Notes: generated by a model from the letters alone, not told the origin. A stretch of DNA of 64,000 nucleotides from CALDSL01 sp039810245 (GCA_039810245.1 JBDHWQ010000002.1:186001-250000), one strand, 5' to 3'. Positions 52,865-61,441 are shown, counted from the stretch's first letter. Program-made: numbers and translations.

Positions 52865-53962
52865 ATGGCAGACAAACAGGGAACACCCCTCAATACCATC
52901 CCTGGCTTCCCGGAAGATGCGACCGGGAGGCTTGCCGGGCTGTGGATCACCACCGCGGAAGAGCTGGTGGGCACAGCGGTTAACGGGGCCGGGCCGCAAA
53001 GCCTGGCTGAGTACCTGGGCCTGAGCCTGGAAGACACCAACCGGCTGATCCAGCAGGCCGTCGCGGCGCTGCCGCCGGGTGTATCATTCGCCCCGGGTGA
53101 CGTGGACCCGCACGGCCTGGGCGCGCTGGATGAGCCCGCGGATGAAGAGCATCGCGGACCAGTGTCGTTTGCCCCGCTGCCCGGCCAGGTGGACCTGCAC
53201 GCACAAATGCCACCGGTGCGCAACCAGGGACAGCGGGGCACATGCGTATCGTTTGCCACCACCGCGGTGCACGAATACCTGCTGGGCCAGCGCTATCCCC
53301 AGGACAGCCTGTCAGAGCAATACCTGTACTGGGACTGCAAGCGCAACGATCTGTATCCCGGCGCGGGAACTTTTATTCACGTGGCGATGAACTGCCTGGC
53401 GCGCGATGGGCAGTGCACCGAAACTGCCTGGCCATATAACCCCAACCCGGTGAATGGCAATGAAGGCCAGGATCCGCCCCCACCGGCCGCGATCAGCGGC
53501 GCGGGCAGCTACCGCATCACAGGCACCAGCAAACTGCCGGCGCGTTCGGTGCAGGACCTGAAGACCTGCCTGGCGCAGAACTCTCCTATTGCCTTTGCCG
53601 TGCCGGTGTTCACCTATTGGTTCACTGAACCATTGCGCAGCAGCGGCGATATCCGCATGCCATTGCAAGGCGACAAGCAGGAAGGCGGCCACGCCATGTG
53701 CATGGTGGGCTACAGCGACGACCCGACCGTGCCGGGCGGTGGGTATTTTATCATCCGCAACAGTTGGGGTACCGGCTGGGCCGGAAAGTCGGCGGTGGCG
53801 GCCGGGTATGCGCGGCTGCCGTACGCCTATATGGAACAGTATGCCAGCGCCGCGCACAGCGCGCAGATCGTGGAGAAGAAGGCCCAGGAGGAAGATACAC
53901 CCGCCAACTCCTGGCAGCACTTCCTCGACTGGCTACGCGGACTATTTGGCGGAAAGGCATAA
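52865..53962 (+). CDS. Papain-like (C1) cysteine protease
   Basis: The 365-residue C1-type protease has the full triad: Cys127 in NQGQRGTCVSFA (with the oxyanion Gln in NQGQ), His276 in GGHAMCMVGY and Asn299 in RNSWGTGW. The N-terminal about 100 residues could be a propeptide or docking domain; DLHAQMPPVRNQ marks the entry to the mature fold. There is no signal peptide, so it may act in the cytosol, which is unusual for C1 enzymes. It lies 127 bases after the C25 gene with its own AAAGGAG site. A hairpin GTGGTT/AACCAC sits in that gap. It may be on the same transcript or have a separate promoter. Confidence 0.92.
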   Translation: MADKQGTPLNTIPGFPEDATGRLAGLWITTAEELVGTAVNGAGPQSLAEYLGLSLEDTNRLIQQAVAALPPGVSFAPGDVDPHGLGALDEPADEEHRGPVSFAPLPGQVDLHAQMPPVRNQGQRGTCVSFATTAVHEYLLGQRYPQDSLSEQYLYWDCKRNDLYPGAGTFIHVAMNCLARDGQCTETAWPYNPNPVNGNEGQDPPPPAAISGAGSYRITGTSKLPARSVQDLKTCLAQNSPIAFAVPVFTYWFTEPLRSSGDIRMPLQGDKQEGGHAMCMVGYSDDPTVPGGGYFIIRNSWGTGWAGKSAVAAGYARLPYAYMEQYASAAHSAQIVEKKAQEEDTPANSWQHFLDWLRGLFGGKA

Positions 53963-53993
53963 AGTTTCCTCGCCGCTGATATACAATCAGGGC

Positions 53994-55076
53994 ATGACCC
54001 TGACGACGGAAGACATGATCCGCCTGCGACTGCATCACCAGCGTCTCTCCGCGCCAGCAGATGCCACGCCGGCTGAAATGGTGCGCTGGTTGGTGGCGGT
54101 GCAGTCACAAGATTACGCCGGGGCCAAATGGGGCTTGGGCTTGCGGCTAATCGCGGCCACCGATGTCTCGCTGGAGCGGGCGTTCACGGATGGCAGCATC
54201 CTGCGCACGCATGTCCTGCGTCCCACCTGGCACTTCGTCGCGCCTGATGACATCCGCTGGCTGCTGGCGCTGACCGCCCCGCGCGTGCGTGCGCGCATGA
54301 GCACCAACGACAAAAAGATCGGGGTTGACCGCGATCTGATCCGGCAGGCCGAGACCTGTATTGAGCATGCGCTGCGCGATGGGCAAGCCAAAACGCGCGA
54401 AGAACTGCGTGATGCGCTGGAATCCGCTGGGGTAGTAGTAGGCAGCGGCCAGCGATTGGCGCACCTGGTGATGCACGCCGAACTGGACGGGCTGATCATC
54501 AGTGGCCCGCGCCAGGGCAAGCAGTTCACCTACATGCTGCTAGATGAGCGAGCCCCGAACGGAAAAAGCCTGTCTAAAGAGGAAGCCCTGGCCGAGCTGG
54601 CGCAGCGTTACACGCGCAGCCGCGGGCCGGCCACCGCGCGAGACTTCTCCTGGTGGTCGGGGTTATCGCTGGGCGAATGCCGCGCCGGGTTGGAGTCCGC
54701 CCGGGGTGAGCTGATCCAGAATGGCGAGTACTGGCTGGCGACCAGCAACGCACCTGTGCCGGCCAATGCAGGGGAGACCACGCACCTGCTGTCGATCTTC
54801 GATGAGTATTTCTCTGCCTACCGCGACCGCAGCGCCCTGGTCGAGCCAAGTTTTGCGGAAGCGCTGCGTACATACGGCGCCGCAACGGTCAATGTGATTG
54901 TGCTGGAAGGCAGAGCGGTAGGTTTCTGGCGGCGCGAGGAACGCAAAGCAGAAATGCACCTCACGCTTCAGCCCTTCCGCGGGTTCACCGCAGGAGAGAT
55001 GGAAGCAATTCGCTCCGCAGCCAAGTGGTATGGGGCGTTTTGGGGCAAGGATGTTACCTTAATGACCGAGAAATAA
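53994..55076 (+). CDS. AlkZ/YcaQ-like winged-helix DNA glycosylase family protein
   Basis: The 360-residue protein belongs to the HTH_42 winged-helix family, which includes the DNA glycosylases AlkZ and YcaQ. The diagnostic catalytic motif is present as AVQSQDY (Gln37, Gln39; the Q-x-Q form seen in AlkZ). TWHFVAPDDIRWLLAL and the C-terminal AVGFWRREERKAEMHL also fit. Such enzymes remove bulky or cross-linked alkyl lesions, in actinobacteria often those caused by the host's own toxin. The ATG at 53994 is preferred; a TACAAT lies 12 bases upstream and the long upstream frame overlaps the papain gene. It closes the protease operon or is a separate unit 31 bases later. Confidence 0.87.
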   Translation: MTLTTEDMIRLRLHHQRLSAPADATPAEMVRWLVAVQSQDYAGAKWGLGLRLIAATDVSLERAFTDGSILRTHVLRPTWHFVAPDDIRWLLALTAPRVRARMSTNDKKIGVDRDLIRQAETCIEHALRDGQAKTREELRDALESAGVVVGSGQRLAHLVMHAELDGLIISGPRQGKQFTYMLLDERAPNGKSLSKEEALAELAQRYTRSRGPATARDFSWWSGLSLGECRAGLESARGELIQNGEYWLATSNAPVPANAGETTHLLSIFDEYFSAYRDRSALVEPSFAEALRTYGAATVNVIVLEGRAVGFWRREERKAEMHLTLQPFRGFTAGEMEAIRSAAKWYGAFWGKDVTLMTEK

Positions 55077-55413
55077 TCGATTACCATTCCTCAACAAAAA
55101 ACATCGTTGAGTATGGTTACTATCATCTACCGCATATCGACCTTGTTCCCACGAATTTCCGATGCTGATTCTTATTCATGTACCTTCAACTGGGTCTATT
55201 GCTACGCAAATAGATTGAATTTGTACCTTCCGCAGGAATAATTCTAGCGAATGTGTACAGGATCTGCGCGAAAGGAGAGTATTGCATCGTGATAGATGCA
55301 GTTCTGCTTACTAAAATACGATATTATAGGATAATCATAATCATCGCAGCATAGTGAATGGTTCCATAACAGTCACCTTTCTTGATTGTCTATCAAAAGT
55401 ATTGGAGGGGGAA
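55077..55413. other. AT-rich intergenic region
   Basis: About 340 bases of markedly AT-richer sequence. It starts with an imperfect hairpin (about 55083-55120, TACCATTCCTCAAC against GTTGAGTATGGTTA), a possible terminator for the preceding gene. I see no gene in the rest; GGAGGGGG at about 55403-55410 serves the next CDS. Confidence 0.5.
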
Positions 55414-56958
55414 TTGAATTCACGTCCGCAAGGCCATATGTACTGCAATCATTGTGGAGAGCAGGTCCCGGCAGGTTCAAAATTCTGTCAGGCATGCGGT
55501 CAGCCATTAACAAATCCAACCAAACGTCAAACGCAAGAAAAACCGAATGAAAAAAGCCAAGTTACGCTCGGGGGCTACAAGAAAGGTAAATGGTTACTAA
55601 TTGCTCCAGGCTTTGTTATCGCTGGCTTCATACTTTTTTTGTTATTGCGGTTATTATCCCCATCAGCATACAATCGATCATTGGTTGGCAAATGGGATTA
55701 TATATCAACCAATGCCGGGTATGATGCATTCCAAGAGGATATTGAATTTTATACAAATGGTACTTGCTATATTCCTTCACCTTTCTTAAGAACAAAAACT
55801 CTCCAATATTCGTTTCCAAAATCTGGCAGACTACGCTTCAATGCAGATAACATCAGCGTTGAATATGACTACACCTTAAGCGGAGATAATTTACGGATAT
55901 ACTTTGAGGATGGGGGCTATAACGATTATGTTCGTTCAGGAGCAAAATCATCAGGCAGTACTCCAGGAGATATCACCTACGATGTAATTACTTCCAAGAA
56001 TATTGATGGACTCGAGCATCTTCCAATCTATCAACCGGGTTTTCTTGGAATCGGAAAGCAAAAAAATCCAACTTTAATTTTTGGAAATGTAACCTGGTCT
56101 CCCAATTCAAGATATTTATATATTCCTTTCCACAATGGTGTCGTTGATGTCTATGAATCCGATTTGATCATGGAAAATTTTGTTAATAAAAATTCTAAAG
56201 CTGTTTTCCCTGACGGAACAAAATATATTCATGGCAATGAAATTTATGATAAATCGGGTCAGGTGCTGCTTGAATTTTCGGGCAGTCTAATCCAGATATC
56301 GCCGGATAGTAAATATGTAGTGACATGTGAACAAGATGCAAAACGAATCATACTCTGGGATGTAATGTCTTCACAAATAGCAATCGAATTTCCGCAAACC
56401 CAGCCTGGTATTGTTGATTTTCTTGGGTTTTCCAATAGCGGAATGATTGCGGCGATCGTTGTGTTCCAGGCAGGCGATCCGGATCATGTGCGCATCGAGC
56501 TATGGGATACAAAAACATGGAAAGTAACGAAACAGTTACCGTTTGATATGGTTTTGGGTTCGGGTGAATCTTGCGGTTCTTATCGCGTAAATCAGGTCTC
56601 GGCTGCTCGATTCACAAGAGATGATCAACGCCTCGCGGTGTGGTTGGCAAACACATGCGAATCAGGAAGCAAAATTTATATTCTGGATGTAGCATCTGGA
56701 ACGTACCTGCAAGCATTCTCAATCGATAAGGTGTCATATCTAAACTTGAAAAAATTGGATTTTTCATTCGATGGACAATTGTTGTTTGCTTACAGTGAAG
56801 AGCCTGGGAGTAGTAGTAACAGTGTGTATATCTATGACCTAGCGAACTCGAAGTGGCTCGCGCCATTGACAATCAGCCAAGGAAGTACGTTTATCGGATT
56901 ATCTCCGGATGGAAGGTTTTTAATCTACGATTCAAAATTATTTGGTGTTCGGAAGTAG
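55414..56958 (+). CDS. Zinc-ribbon, single-TM, beta-propeller protein (AT-rich)
   Basis: The protein has about 514 residues. A zinc ribbon (CNHCGEQVPAGSKFCQACG) starts near residue 10. One TM segment (about 52-76, LLIAPGFVIAGFILFLLLRL) comes next. An extracytoplasmic beta domain (SLVGKWDYIS onward, about 90-180) and WD40-like propeller repeats (WSPNSRYLYIPF, ISPDSKYVVT, ILWDV, IELWDT) fill the rest. TTG at 55414 is chosen because GGAGGGGG precedes it. ATG at 55438 and GTG at 55354 are alternatives. Base composition and codon use are far more AT-rich than the surrounding genes, pointing to recent transfer. The function is unknown. Confidence 0.8.
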   Translation: MNSRPQGHMYCNHCGEQVPAGSKFCQACGQPLTNPTKRQTQEKPNEKSQVTLGGYKKGKWLLIAPGFVIAGFILFLLLRLLSPSAYNRSLVGKWDYISTNAGYDAFQEDIEFYTNGTCYIPSPFLRTKTLQYSFPKSGRLRFNADNISVEYDYTLSGDNLRIYFEDGGYNDYVRSGAKSSGSTPGDITYDVITSKNIDGLEHLPIYQPGFLGIGKQKNPTLIFGNVTWSPNSRYLYIPFHNGVVDVYESDLIMENFVNKNSKAVFPDGTKYIHGNEIYDKSGQVLLEFSGSLIQISPDSKYVVTCEQDAKRIILWDVMSSQIAIEFPQTQPGIVDFLGFSNSGMIAAIVVFQAGDPDHVRIELWDTKTWKVTKQLPFDMVLGSGESCGSYRVNQVSAARFTRDDQRLAVWLANTCESGSKIYILDVASGTYLQAFSIDKVSYLNLKKLDFSFDGQLLFAYSEEPGSSSNSVYIYDLANSKWLAPLTISQGSTFIGLSPDGRFLIYDSKLFGVRK

Positions 56959-57152
56959 CCTGAAAAATTGATTTTTCGCTAACAAGTCTTATAGCTACTT
57001 AAACGCTGGACACGGAACTTTGTGTAAGTACTGACCAGTTTCGGCATTCTTAAGACCCTAACTGCGTCCTAACCGGCGATGACGACCAGTGCCCTTGTCA
57101 AGAGTGAAATCCTCCAGGTGGCATACTTTGGGTTCGGTGACCCTTTATACGG

Positions 57153-57347
57153 GGGCTTTGGGTTTCGAACCTGGCATCCCCCCCTGTGGGGACACCCATC
57201 CACAATGCAAAAACCGCCCTGATCGGACGGTTTCTATCTTTGGGGTGGGTGCCCCCCCGTTCAGGGGCTTTGGGTTTCGAACCTGACATTCCCCCTGTGG
57301 GGACAAACATCCACAAAGAAAAAAGACCCGCGAAGGGTCTTTTTGTT
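57153..57347 (-). repeat. Degenerate tandem tRNA-like repeats with terminators
   Basis: Two units of about 112 bases repeat GGGCTTTGGGTTTCGAACCTG at 57153 and 57265, and a third version of the core is the T-arm of tRNA-His at 57361. On the minus strand each degenerate unit has a T-arm-like GGTTCGAAACCC. The left unit's terminator hairpin (57211-57233) directly follows a copy of CACCCACCCCA, the 3' end of tRNA-His, on that strand. They look like decayed duplications of the tRNA-His-terminator unit. The rest of the gap 56959-57152 holds nothing recognisable except GGGTTCGGTGACCC near 57130, possibly an older remnant. Confidence 0.65.
57319..57344 (-). terminator. Terminator of tRNA-His
   Basis: AAAAAGACCC and GGGTCTTTTT pair around a 5-base loop. 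It starts a few bases after the encoded CCA. Confidence 0.85.
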
Positions 57348-57423
57348 TGGGGTGGGTGATGGGTTTCGAACCCACAACATCCACATCCACAGTGTGGCGC
57401 TCTGCCATTGAGCTACACCCACC
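57348..57423 (-). tRNA. tRNA-His (GTG)
   Basis: The gene folds as a complete cloverleaf. The acceptor GTGGGTG pairs with CACCCAC, with an encoded extra G at -1 facing C73, the identity element of tRNA-His. The anticodon stem CCACA/TGTGG encloses CTGTGGA (anticodon GTG). The T-arm reads GTGGGTTCGAAACCCAT. The 3' CCA is encoded. It lies 18 bases after the end of hisS on the same strand, so synthetase and substrate may be co-transcribed. Confidence 0.95.
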
Positions 57424-57441
57424 ATAGCGGAGCGAATTGTA

Positions 57442-58725
57442 TCACACACCCGGGCCGGACGCAAGAAATTGGCGCAGGTAGGCGGGCAGCTGTTCGCGGC
57501 TGATGGCGGCCTGGGTGCGGTTGGCCAGGTCTTTGACCTGCACCAGGCCGTTGGCGCGCTCGTCCGGTCCGCAGATGAGCACGAAACGGAAGCCGAGCCG
57601 GTCGGCGTATTTAAGCTGCTTGGGCAGGCGCACGGCATCGGGGTAAACCGCCGCCCGCACCCCGGCGGCGCGCAGCCCGGCAGCCAGGCGATAGGAATCC
57701 AGCAGGCCGGCATCGTCAAAGATGGTGACCAGCACCGGGGCGGGCGTAGCGGCGCCGGCAGGCAGCAGGCCGTACTCGCGCAGCACAACGCCCAGCATCA
57801 CGTCGCCCATGGCGAAGCCCACCGCGGAGACCGGCTCGCCGCCCACGTCCTGCACCAGGTTGTCATAACGGCCACCGCCCAGAATCGAGCGCCCGCCGCG
57901 TGCCACCTCTTTGGCCTCAAACACCGTGCCGGTGTAGTAATCCAGCCCGCGGATGATGCGCGGATCGTAGCGAACCCACTCGCGCGCTCCCAGCGCGTCC
58001 AACGCGGTGAAAAAGCGGGTGAATTCCTCGGAACGCTGCCATAGGTCAGGGTTGTCCAGGGTCTGTTTCAGGCCGGCTAGCTGCTCCGCGCTCAGGCCGA
58101 TCTCAGCAGCGTACGCTTCCCACTCAATCGGGGCCAGCTTGTCGCGCCGGTCCACCAGGCGGAAGACGCCCGGGCGCACCTCGCGCGGGATGCCCAGCTC
58201 GGCCAGGGCGGTGTCCATCAGGCGGCGATTGTTGGCCAGGATTTGCACCTGGTCCGGGTGGAAACCGGCGCGCTGGAGGAAAGCAGCGGCCACAGCCACC
58301 AGCTCGGCGTCGGCTTCGGGACTGTTGGGGCCGATCATGTCGATGTTCCACTGAAAGAACTCGCGCGTGCGGCCCTTCTGCGGGCGCTCGTAGCGCCAGA
58401 AGGGGCCAAACGACCACCAGCGCAGTGGGAAGGCCAGCTCGTTCTGGCGGGCGGCCACCAGCCGCGCCAGGCTGGGGGTCAGCTCGGGGCGCAGGGTGAT
58501 CAGGTCGCCGCCGCGGTCCTCAAACACGAAGGCCTGTTCCTTCACCAGCTCCTCGCCGGACTTGGCGGCGTATAGATCAATCTTCTCCAGGAAGGGCGCG
58601 TCCCACTCCTGGTAGCCAAAGCTTTCGGAAACCTCGGCCAGGGTGCGATACAACCACGAACGTACCGCCATATCTTCGGGATAAAAATCGCGCGTGCCTT
58701 TTAGTGCCTGAATGGTGGTTTTCAT
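57442..58725 (-). CDS. hisS: Histidyl-tRNA synthetase
   Basis: This 427-residue class II synthetase charges tRNA-His, whose gene lies just downstream. It begins MKTTIQALKGTRDFYPED. Motif 2 region LRPELTPSLARLVA and the HisRS signatures FFQWNIDMIG and RGLDYYTGTVFEA are present. The C-terminal anticodon domain includes YADRLGFRFVLICGPDE. The ATG at 58725 is preceded by GGCAGG. The frame extends further upstream but family members start here. The divergent hydrogenase regulatory genes begin about 200 bases away. Confidence 0.97.
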   Translation of the reverse strand: MKTTIQALKGTRDFYPEDMAVRSWLYRTLAEVSESFGYQEWDAPFLEKIDLYAAKSGEELVKEQAFVFEDRGGDLITLRPELTPSLARLVAARQNELAFPLRWWSFGPFWRYERPQKGRTREFFQWNIDMIGPNSPEADAELVAVAAAFLQRAGFHPDQVQILANNRRLMDTALAELGIPREVRPGVFRLVDRRDKLAPIEWEAYAAEIGLSAEQLAGLKQTLDNPDLWQRSEEFTRFFTALDALGAREWVRYDPRIIRGLDYYTGTVFEAKEVARGGRSILGGGRYDNLVQDVGGEPVSAVGFAMGDVMLGVVLREYGLLPAGAATPAPVLVTIFDDAGLLDSYRLAAGLRAAGVRAAVYPDAVRLPKQLKYADRLGFRFVLICGPDERANGLVQVKDLANRTQAAISREQLPAYLRQFLASGPGV

Positions 58726-58933
58726 GCCAGCCTGCCTCTTACAATTTAGATGGGGGTATTTTAACATAAATGAAAAGCCCCACCGCGCCAGAAAATGCCA
58801 ATTGGTTACATCCATTCAACTCGTTTGTGATACACTGCACTATCCTTTCCGGCCCACCTGCGTTAGCATCAGGGAGGTCGGAATGCGCATTTGCATTTCA
58901 CTAGAATGAACACACGATGAAGGTCCATTGACA

Positions 58934-59305
58934 ATGAACGTGCAGGAATTATTAGAAATCGTTGACGGCCGTTTATTGAACGAATCGGCCGATATGAGTA
59001 GAGAAATTAAAGGTGGCTGCGGCGCCGACTTGATGAGCGACGTACTGGCTTCCATCCAACCCGAGGCGGTTCTCCTCACCGGGCTGTGCAACCCGCAGGT
59101 AGTGCGCACCGCGCAAATGGCCGACGTGGCTGCGGTGGTGCTGGTGCGCGGCAAACAGCCGCCGGTGGAAACGGTTGATCTGGCGATCCGCGAAGGCTTA
59201 CCGCTGATCAGCACGCCATACGGCATGTTTGAGCTATGCGGGCGGTTGTATCAGGCAGGCCTCTCCAGCCTGGAAATGCCCGTGCCAGACTGCCCCTGCG
59301 AATAA
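58934..59305 (+). CDS. DRTGG-domain protein 1
   Basis: The 123-residue DRTGG-type protein resembles the domain found in HPr kinase and phosphotransacetylase N-termini (VLLTGLCNPQVVRTAQMADVAA, AIREGLPLISTPYGMFELC). It ends with an acidic VPDCPCE tail containing a CxC. ATG 58934 or TTG 58928 (GAAGG 4 bases upstream) may be used. It heads a set of DRTGG / CBS-ATPase / DRTGG / PHP genes that commonly precede [FeFe]-hydrogenase subunits in fermentative bacteria. A regulatory role there is assumed but not shown. It is paralogous to the gene at 60319. Confidence 0.8.
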   Translation: MNVQELLEIVDGRLLNESADMSREIKGGCGADLMSDVLASIQPEAVLLTGLCNPQVVRTAQMADVAAVVLVRGKQPPVETVDLAIREGLPLISTPYGMFELCGRLYQAGLSSLEMPVPDCPCE

Positions 59306-59320
59306 CGCGACGGAACCGGA

Positions 59321-60322
59321 ATGGAGCAACCTAAGCGACCTCGAGGGCAGATCGTAACCGACAAAGCAGCGGATAACATCACGCGCTCGGAAGAGCTGGC
59401 ATACGAGCTGAAAATCGCGGAAGTCATGTCGCCCAAGATGCGGCTGCTGTCGGTAGACATGCACATGGGTGACGTGCTCAACATGTTTCGCCAGGCGCAT
59501 ATTTCCGGCGCGCCGGTAGTCGACCGCGATGAGCTGGTGGGCATTATCAGCATCGAAGACGCCATCCGCTGCCTGCTCAACAATGACATGCAGGCCCCGG
59601 TTAGCGATTACATGACGCGCAATGTGATCACCATCAACAGCCGCGAACCGGTGATCGAGGCGCTAAAAACGTTTGTCACCATTCAGGTTGGCCGCCTGCC
59701 GGTCATTGATGAGGATGGCAAGCTGGTGGGCATCCTCACCAAGGGAGATATCACTCGCGGCCTGCTCAAAGCCCTGCAGCACGACTACCAGGCCGAAGAA
59801 GTCATTCGCTATCGCGCCAGCCACCTGTTCGAGGATATCGAATCGGACCGCACCAGCCTGATCCTGCGCTATAACATTGCCCCGCGCGATTTCACCAAAG
59901 GTGGCGCGGCATCGTCGCATATCAAGCGCGCGCTGCTGCGCCTGGGCGCGCCGCCGCAGATCGCACGGCGCACCGGCATCGCGGTTTACGAAGCTGAGAT
60001 CAACCTGGTGATCCACACCACCAATGGTGGGGTGATCCGCGTGGAGATCGAACCGCAAAAAATCACCATCGATGCCTACGACGATGGCCCGGGCATCGCC
60101 GATATTGACCAGGCGCTGCGGCCGGGTTACTCCACCGCCACCAACGAAGTGCGCGAGCTGGGGTTCGGCGCCGGTATGGGCCTGGTGAATATTTCGCGTT
60201 GCGTGGACAGCATGAAACTGGAATCGACCGTGGGGGTAGGCACACGGTTAAAGATGAAAATCAACCTTCTGACCGAAGAAGCCTTCCGTGAAAATAGCGC
60301 CAATAAGGAGCCGAACGCATGA
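59321..60322 (+). CDS. CBS-pair / HATPase (RsbW-like) regulatory protein
   Basis: The product has 333 residues. Two CBS domains (about 30-150; VMSPKMRLLSVD, GIISIEDAI, YMTRNVITI, GILTKGDIT) bind adenine nucleotides in related proteins. A linker leads to a GHKL-type ATPase domain (about 190-320) with ARRTGIAVYEAEINLVIH (N-box) and YDDGPGIADIDQ, then GFGAGMGLVNI. This is the domain pair of serine-kinase/anti-sigma-like regulators. It probably reads energy charge and controls the hydrogenase system nearby. ATG at 59321 follows the first DRTGG gene by 15 bases, and its end overlaps the second by 4. Confidence 0.88.
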   Translation: MEQPKRPRGQIVTDKAADNITRSEELAYELKIAEVMSPKMRLLSVDMHMGDVLNMFRQAHISGAPVVDRDELVGIISIEDAIRCLLNNDMQAPVSDYMTRNVITINSREPVIEALKTFVTIQVGRLPVIDEDGKLVGILTKGDITRGLLKALQHDYQAEEVIRYRASHLFEDIESDRTSLILRYNIAPRDFTKGGAASSHIKRALLRLGAPPQIARRTGIAVYEAEINLVIHTTNGGVIRVEIEPQKITIDAYDDGPGIADIDQALRPGYSTATNEVRELGFGAGMGLVNISRCVDSMKLESTVGVGTRLKMKINLLTEEAFRENSANKEPNA

Positions 60323-60663
60323 ATCTACAAAGCATCATCGATACGTTGGAGCTTACCCCGCTGACCGGAGCGAAAGACTTTTCGCGGGTGGAGATCACCG
60401 CCGGCTATTCTTCGGACCTGTTAAGCTGTGTAATGGCCGGGGCAGCCAAAGGTGGGGTGTGGGTCACCCTGCAGGCGCATGCCAACATCGTAGCCGTGGC
60501 GGCGCTGCTGGAGCTTGGCGCGGTAATCATCACGGAAGATGCGCAGCCCGATATGGCCACGATTGCCAAGGCCGAAGAAGAAGGTCTGACCTTGCTGGCG
60601 ACGCCGGTGAAATCTTTTGAGGTAGTGGGCCGGCTGTGGGAGATGGGCCTGCGCTCCAACTAA
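60319..60663 (+). CDS. DRTGG-domain protein 2
   Basis: The 114-residue DRTGG-type protein shows GVWVTLQAHANIVAVAALLELGAVII and EEEGLTLLATPVKSFEVVGRLWEMGL, matching the layout of the first DRTGG protein. It lacks the CxC tail. The start overlaps the CBS-ATPase stop by 4 bases (ATGA), and the PHP gene follows 4 bases after its stop. The gene is thus in the middle of a tightly coupled regulatory module. A ligand for these free-standing DRTGG proteins is not known. Confidence 0.8.
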   Translation: MNLQSIIDTLELTPLTGAKDFSRVEITAGYSSDLLSCVMAGAAKGGVWVTLQAHANIVAVAALLELGAVIITEDAQPDMATIAKAEEEGLTLLATPVKSFEVVGRLWEMGLRSN

Positions 60664-60667
60664 GGCC

Positions 60668-61423
60668 ATGAGCTTTCTGACCACCATCCGCGCCGAGCTG
60701 CACGTGCACACCTGCCTCTCGCCGTGCGCCGAGGTGGAAATGATCCCGCCGTTGATCGTGCGTGAGGCGATTGAGCGCGGTATTTACCTGATTGCCATCA
60801 CTGACCACAACAGCATCGCCAATATTGGCGCGGTGATGGAAGCGGCCGAAGGCAGCGGGTTGAGCGTGCTGCCAGGCATGGAAGTGCAGACGCGCGAAGA
60901 AGTACACAGCCTGTGCCTGTTTGATACGCTGGAACAGGCCGAAGCGTTTGATGCGTGGCTGCGCAAAGGGATGCCGCCCTTCCCCAACCGGCCGGAATAC
61001 TTTGGCGAGCAGTTTGTGGTGGACGCCAGCGGTGATTTTGTTCGCCGCGAAGAGCAGTTGCTCATCATGTCAGCAGATTACAGCCTGAGCGAAGCCTACG
61101 CGCAAGTGGAAGCGCTGGGCGGGCTGTTCATCCCGGCGCACGTCAACCGCACGGCATTCGGGCTGCTGGCGGTTCTGGGCATGCCCCCGGCCGATATTCA
61201 CGTGGATGCGATGGAGATTTCGCGCCACCTGACACCGGAAAAGGCCGCGCAACAGTTTCCGCTGATCGGTCACTACCCGCTGCTGCAAGGGGGTGACGCG
61301 CACCGGCTGGATGAGCTGTTGGGCTCAAACAAGTTCACCATTGAGCGGCCATGCATTGCCGAGCTGCGTAAAGCGCTGGCCGGCGTCGAGGGCCGCACGG
61401 TGCGGTGGAGCCCGCGGGCGTAA
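60668..61423 (+). CDS. PHP-domain phosphoesterase
   Basis: The 251-residue PHP-family metal-dependent phosphoesterase shows the first metal motif ELHVHTCLSPCAEVEM (residues 10-25; HxH with extra Cys). AITDHNSI (about 42), PGMEVQTREEVH (about 64), IPAHVNR (about 156) and the closing GGDAHRLDELLG (about 204) follow. PHP proteins hydrolyse phosphoesters with three metals. This short version is typical of hydrogenase gene neighbourhoods in anaerobes; its substrate there is unknown. It ends the module, before a 375-base gap with its own operator. Confidence 0.9.
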   Translation: MSFLTTIRAELHVHTCLSPCAEVEMIPPLIVREAIERGIYLIAITDHNSIANIGAVMEAAEGSGLSVLPGMEVQTREEVHSLCLFDTLEQAEAFDAWLRKGMPPFPNRPEYFGEQFVVDASGDFVRREEQLLIMSADYSLSEAYAQVEALGGLFIPAHVNRTAFGLLAVLGMPPADIHVDAMEISRHLTPEKAAQQFPLIGHYPLLQGGDAHRLDELLGSNKFTIERPCIAELRKALAGVEGRTVRWSPRA

Positions 61424-61441
61424 GCATCGTTGTTTTTGTAT

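Noticed and set aside
59281..59298. Sigma-54-like TGGCACG on the minus strand
   Set aside because: It lies inside a coding region and lacks the TTGC -12 element at the required spacing.
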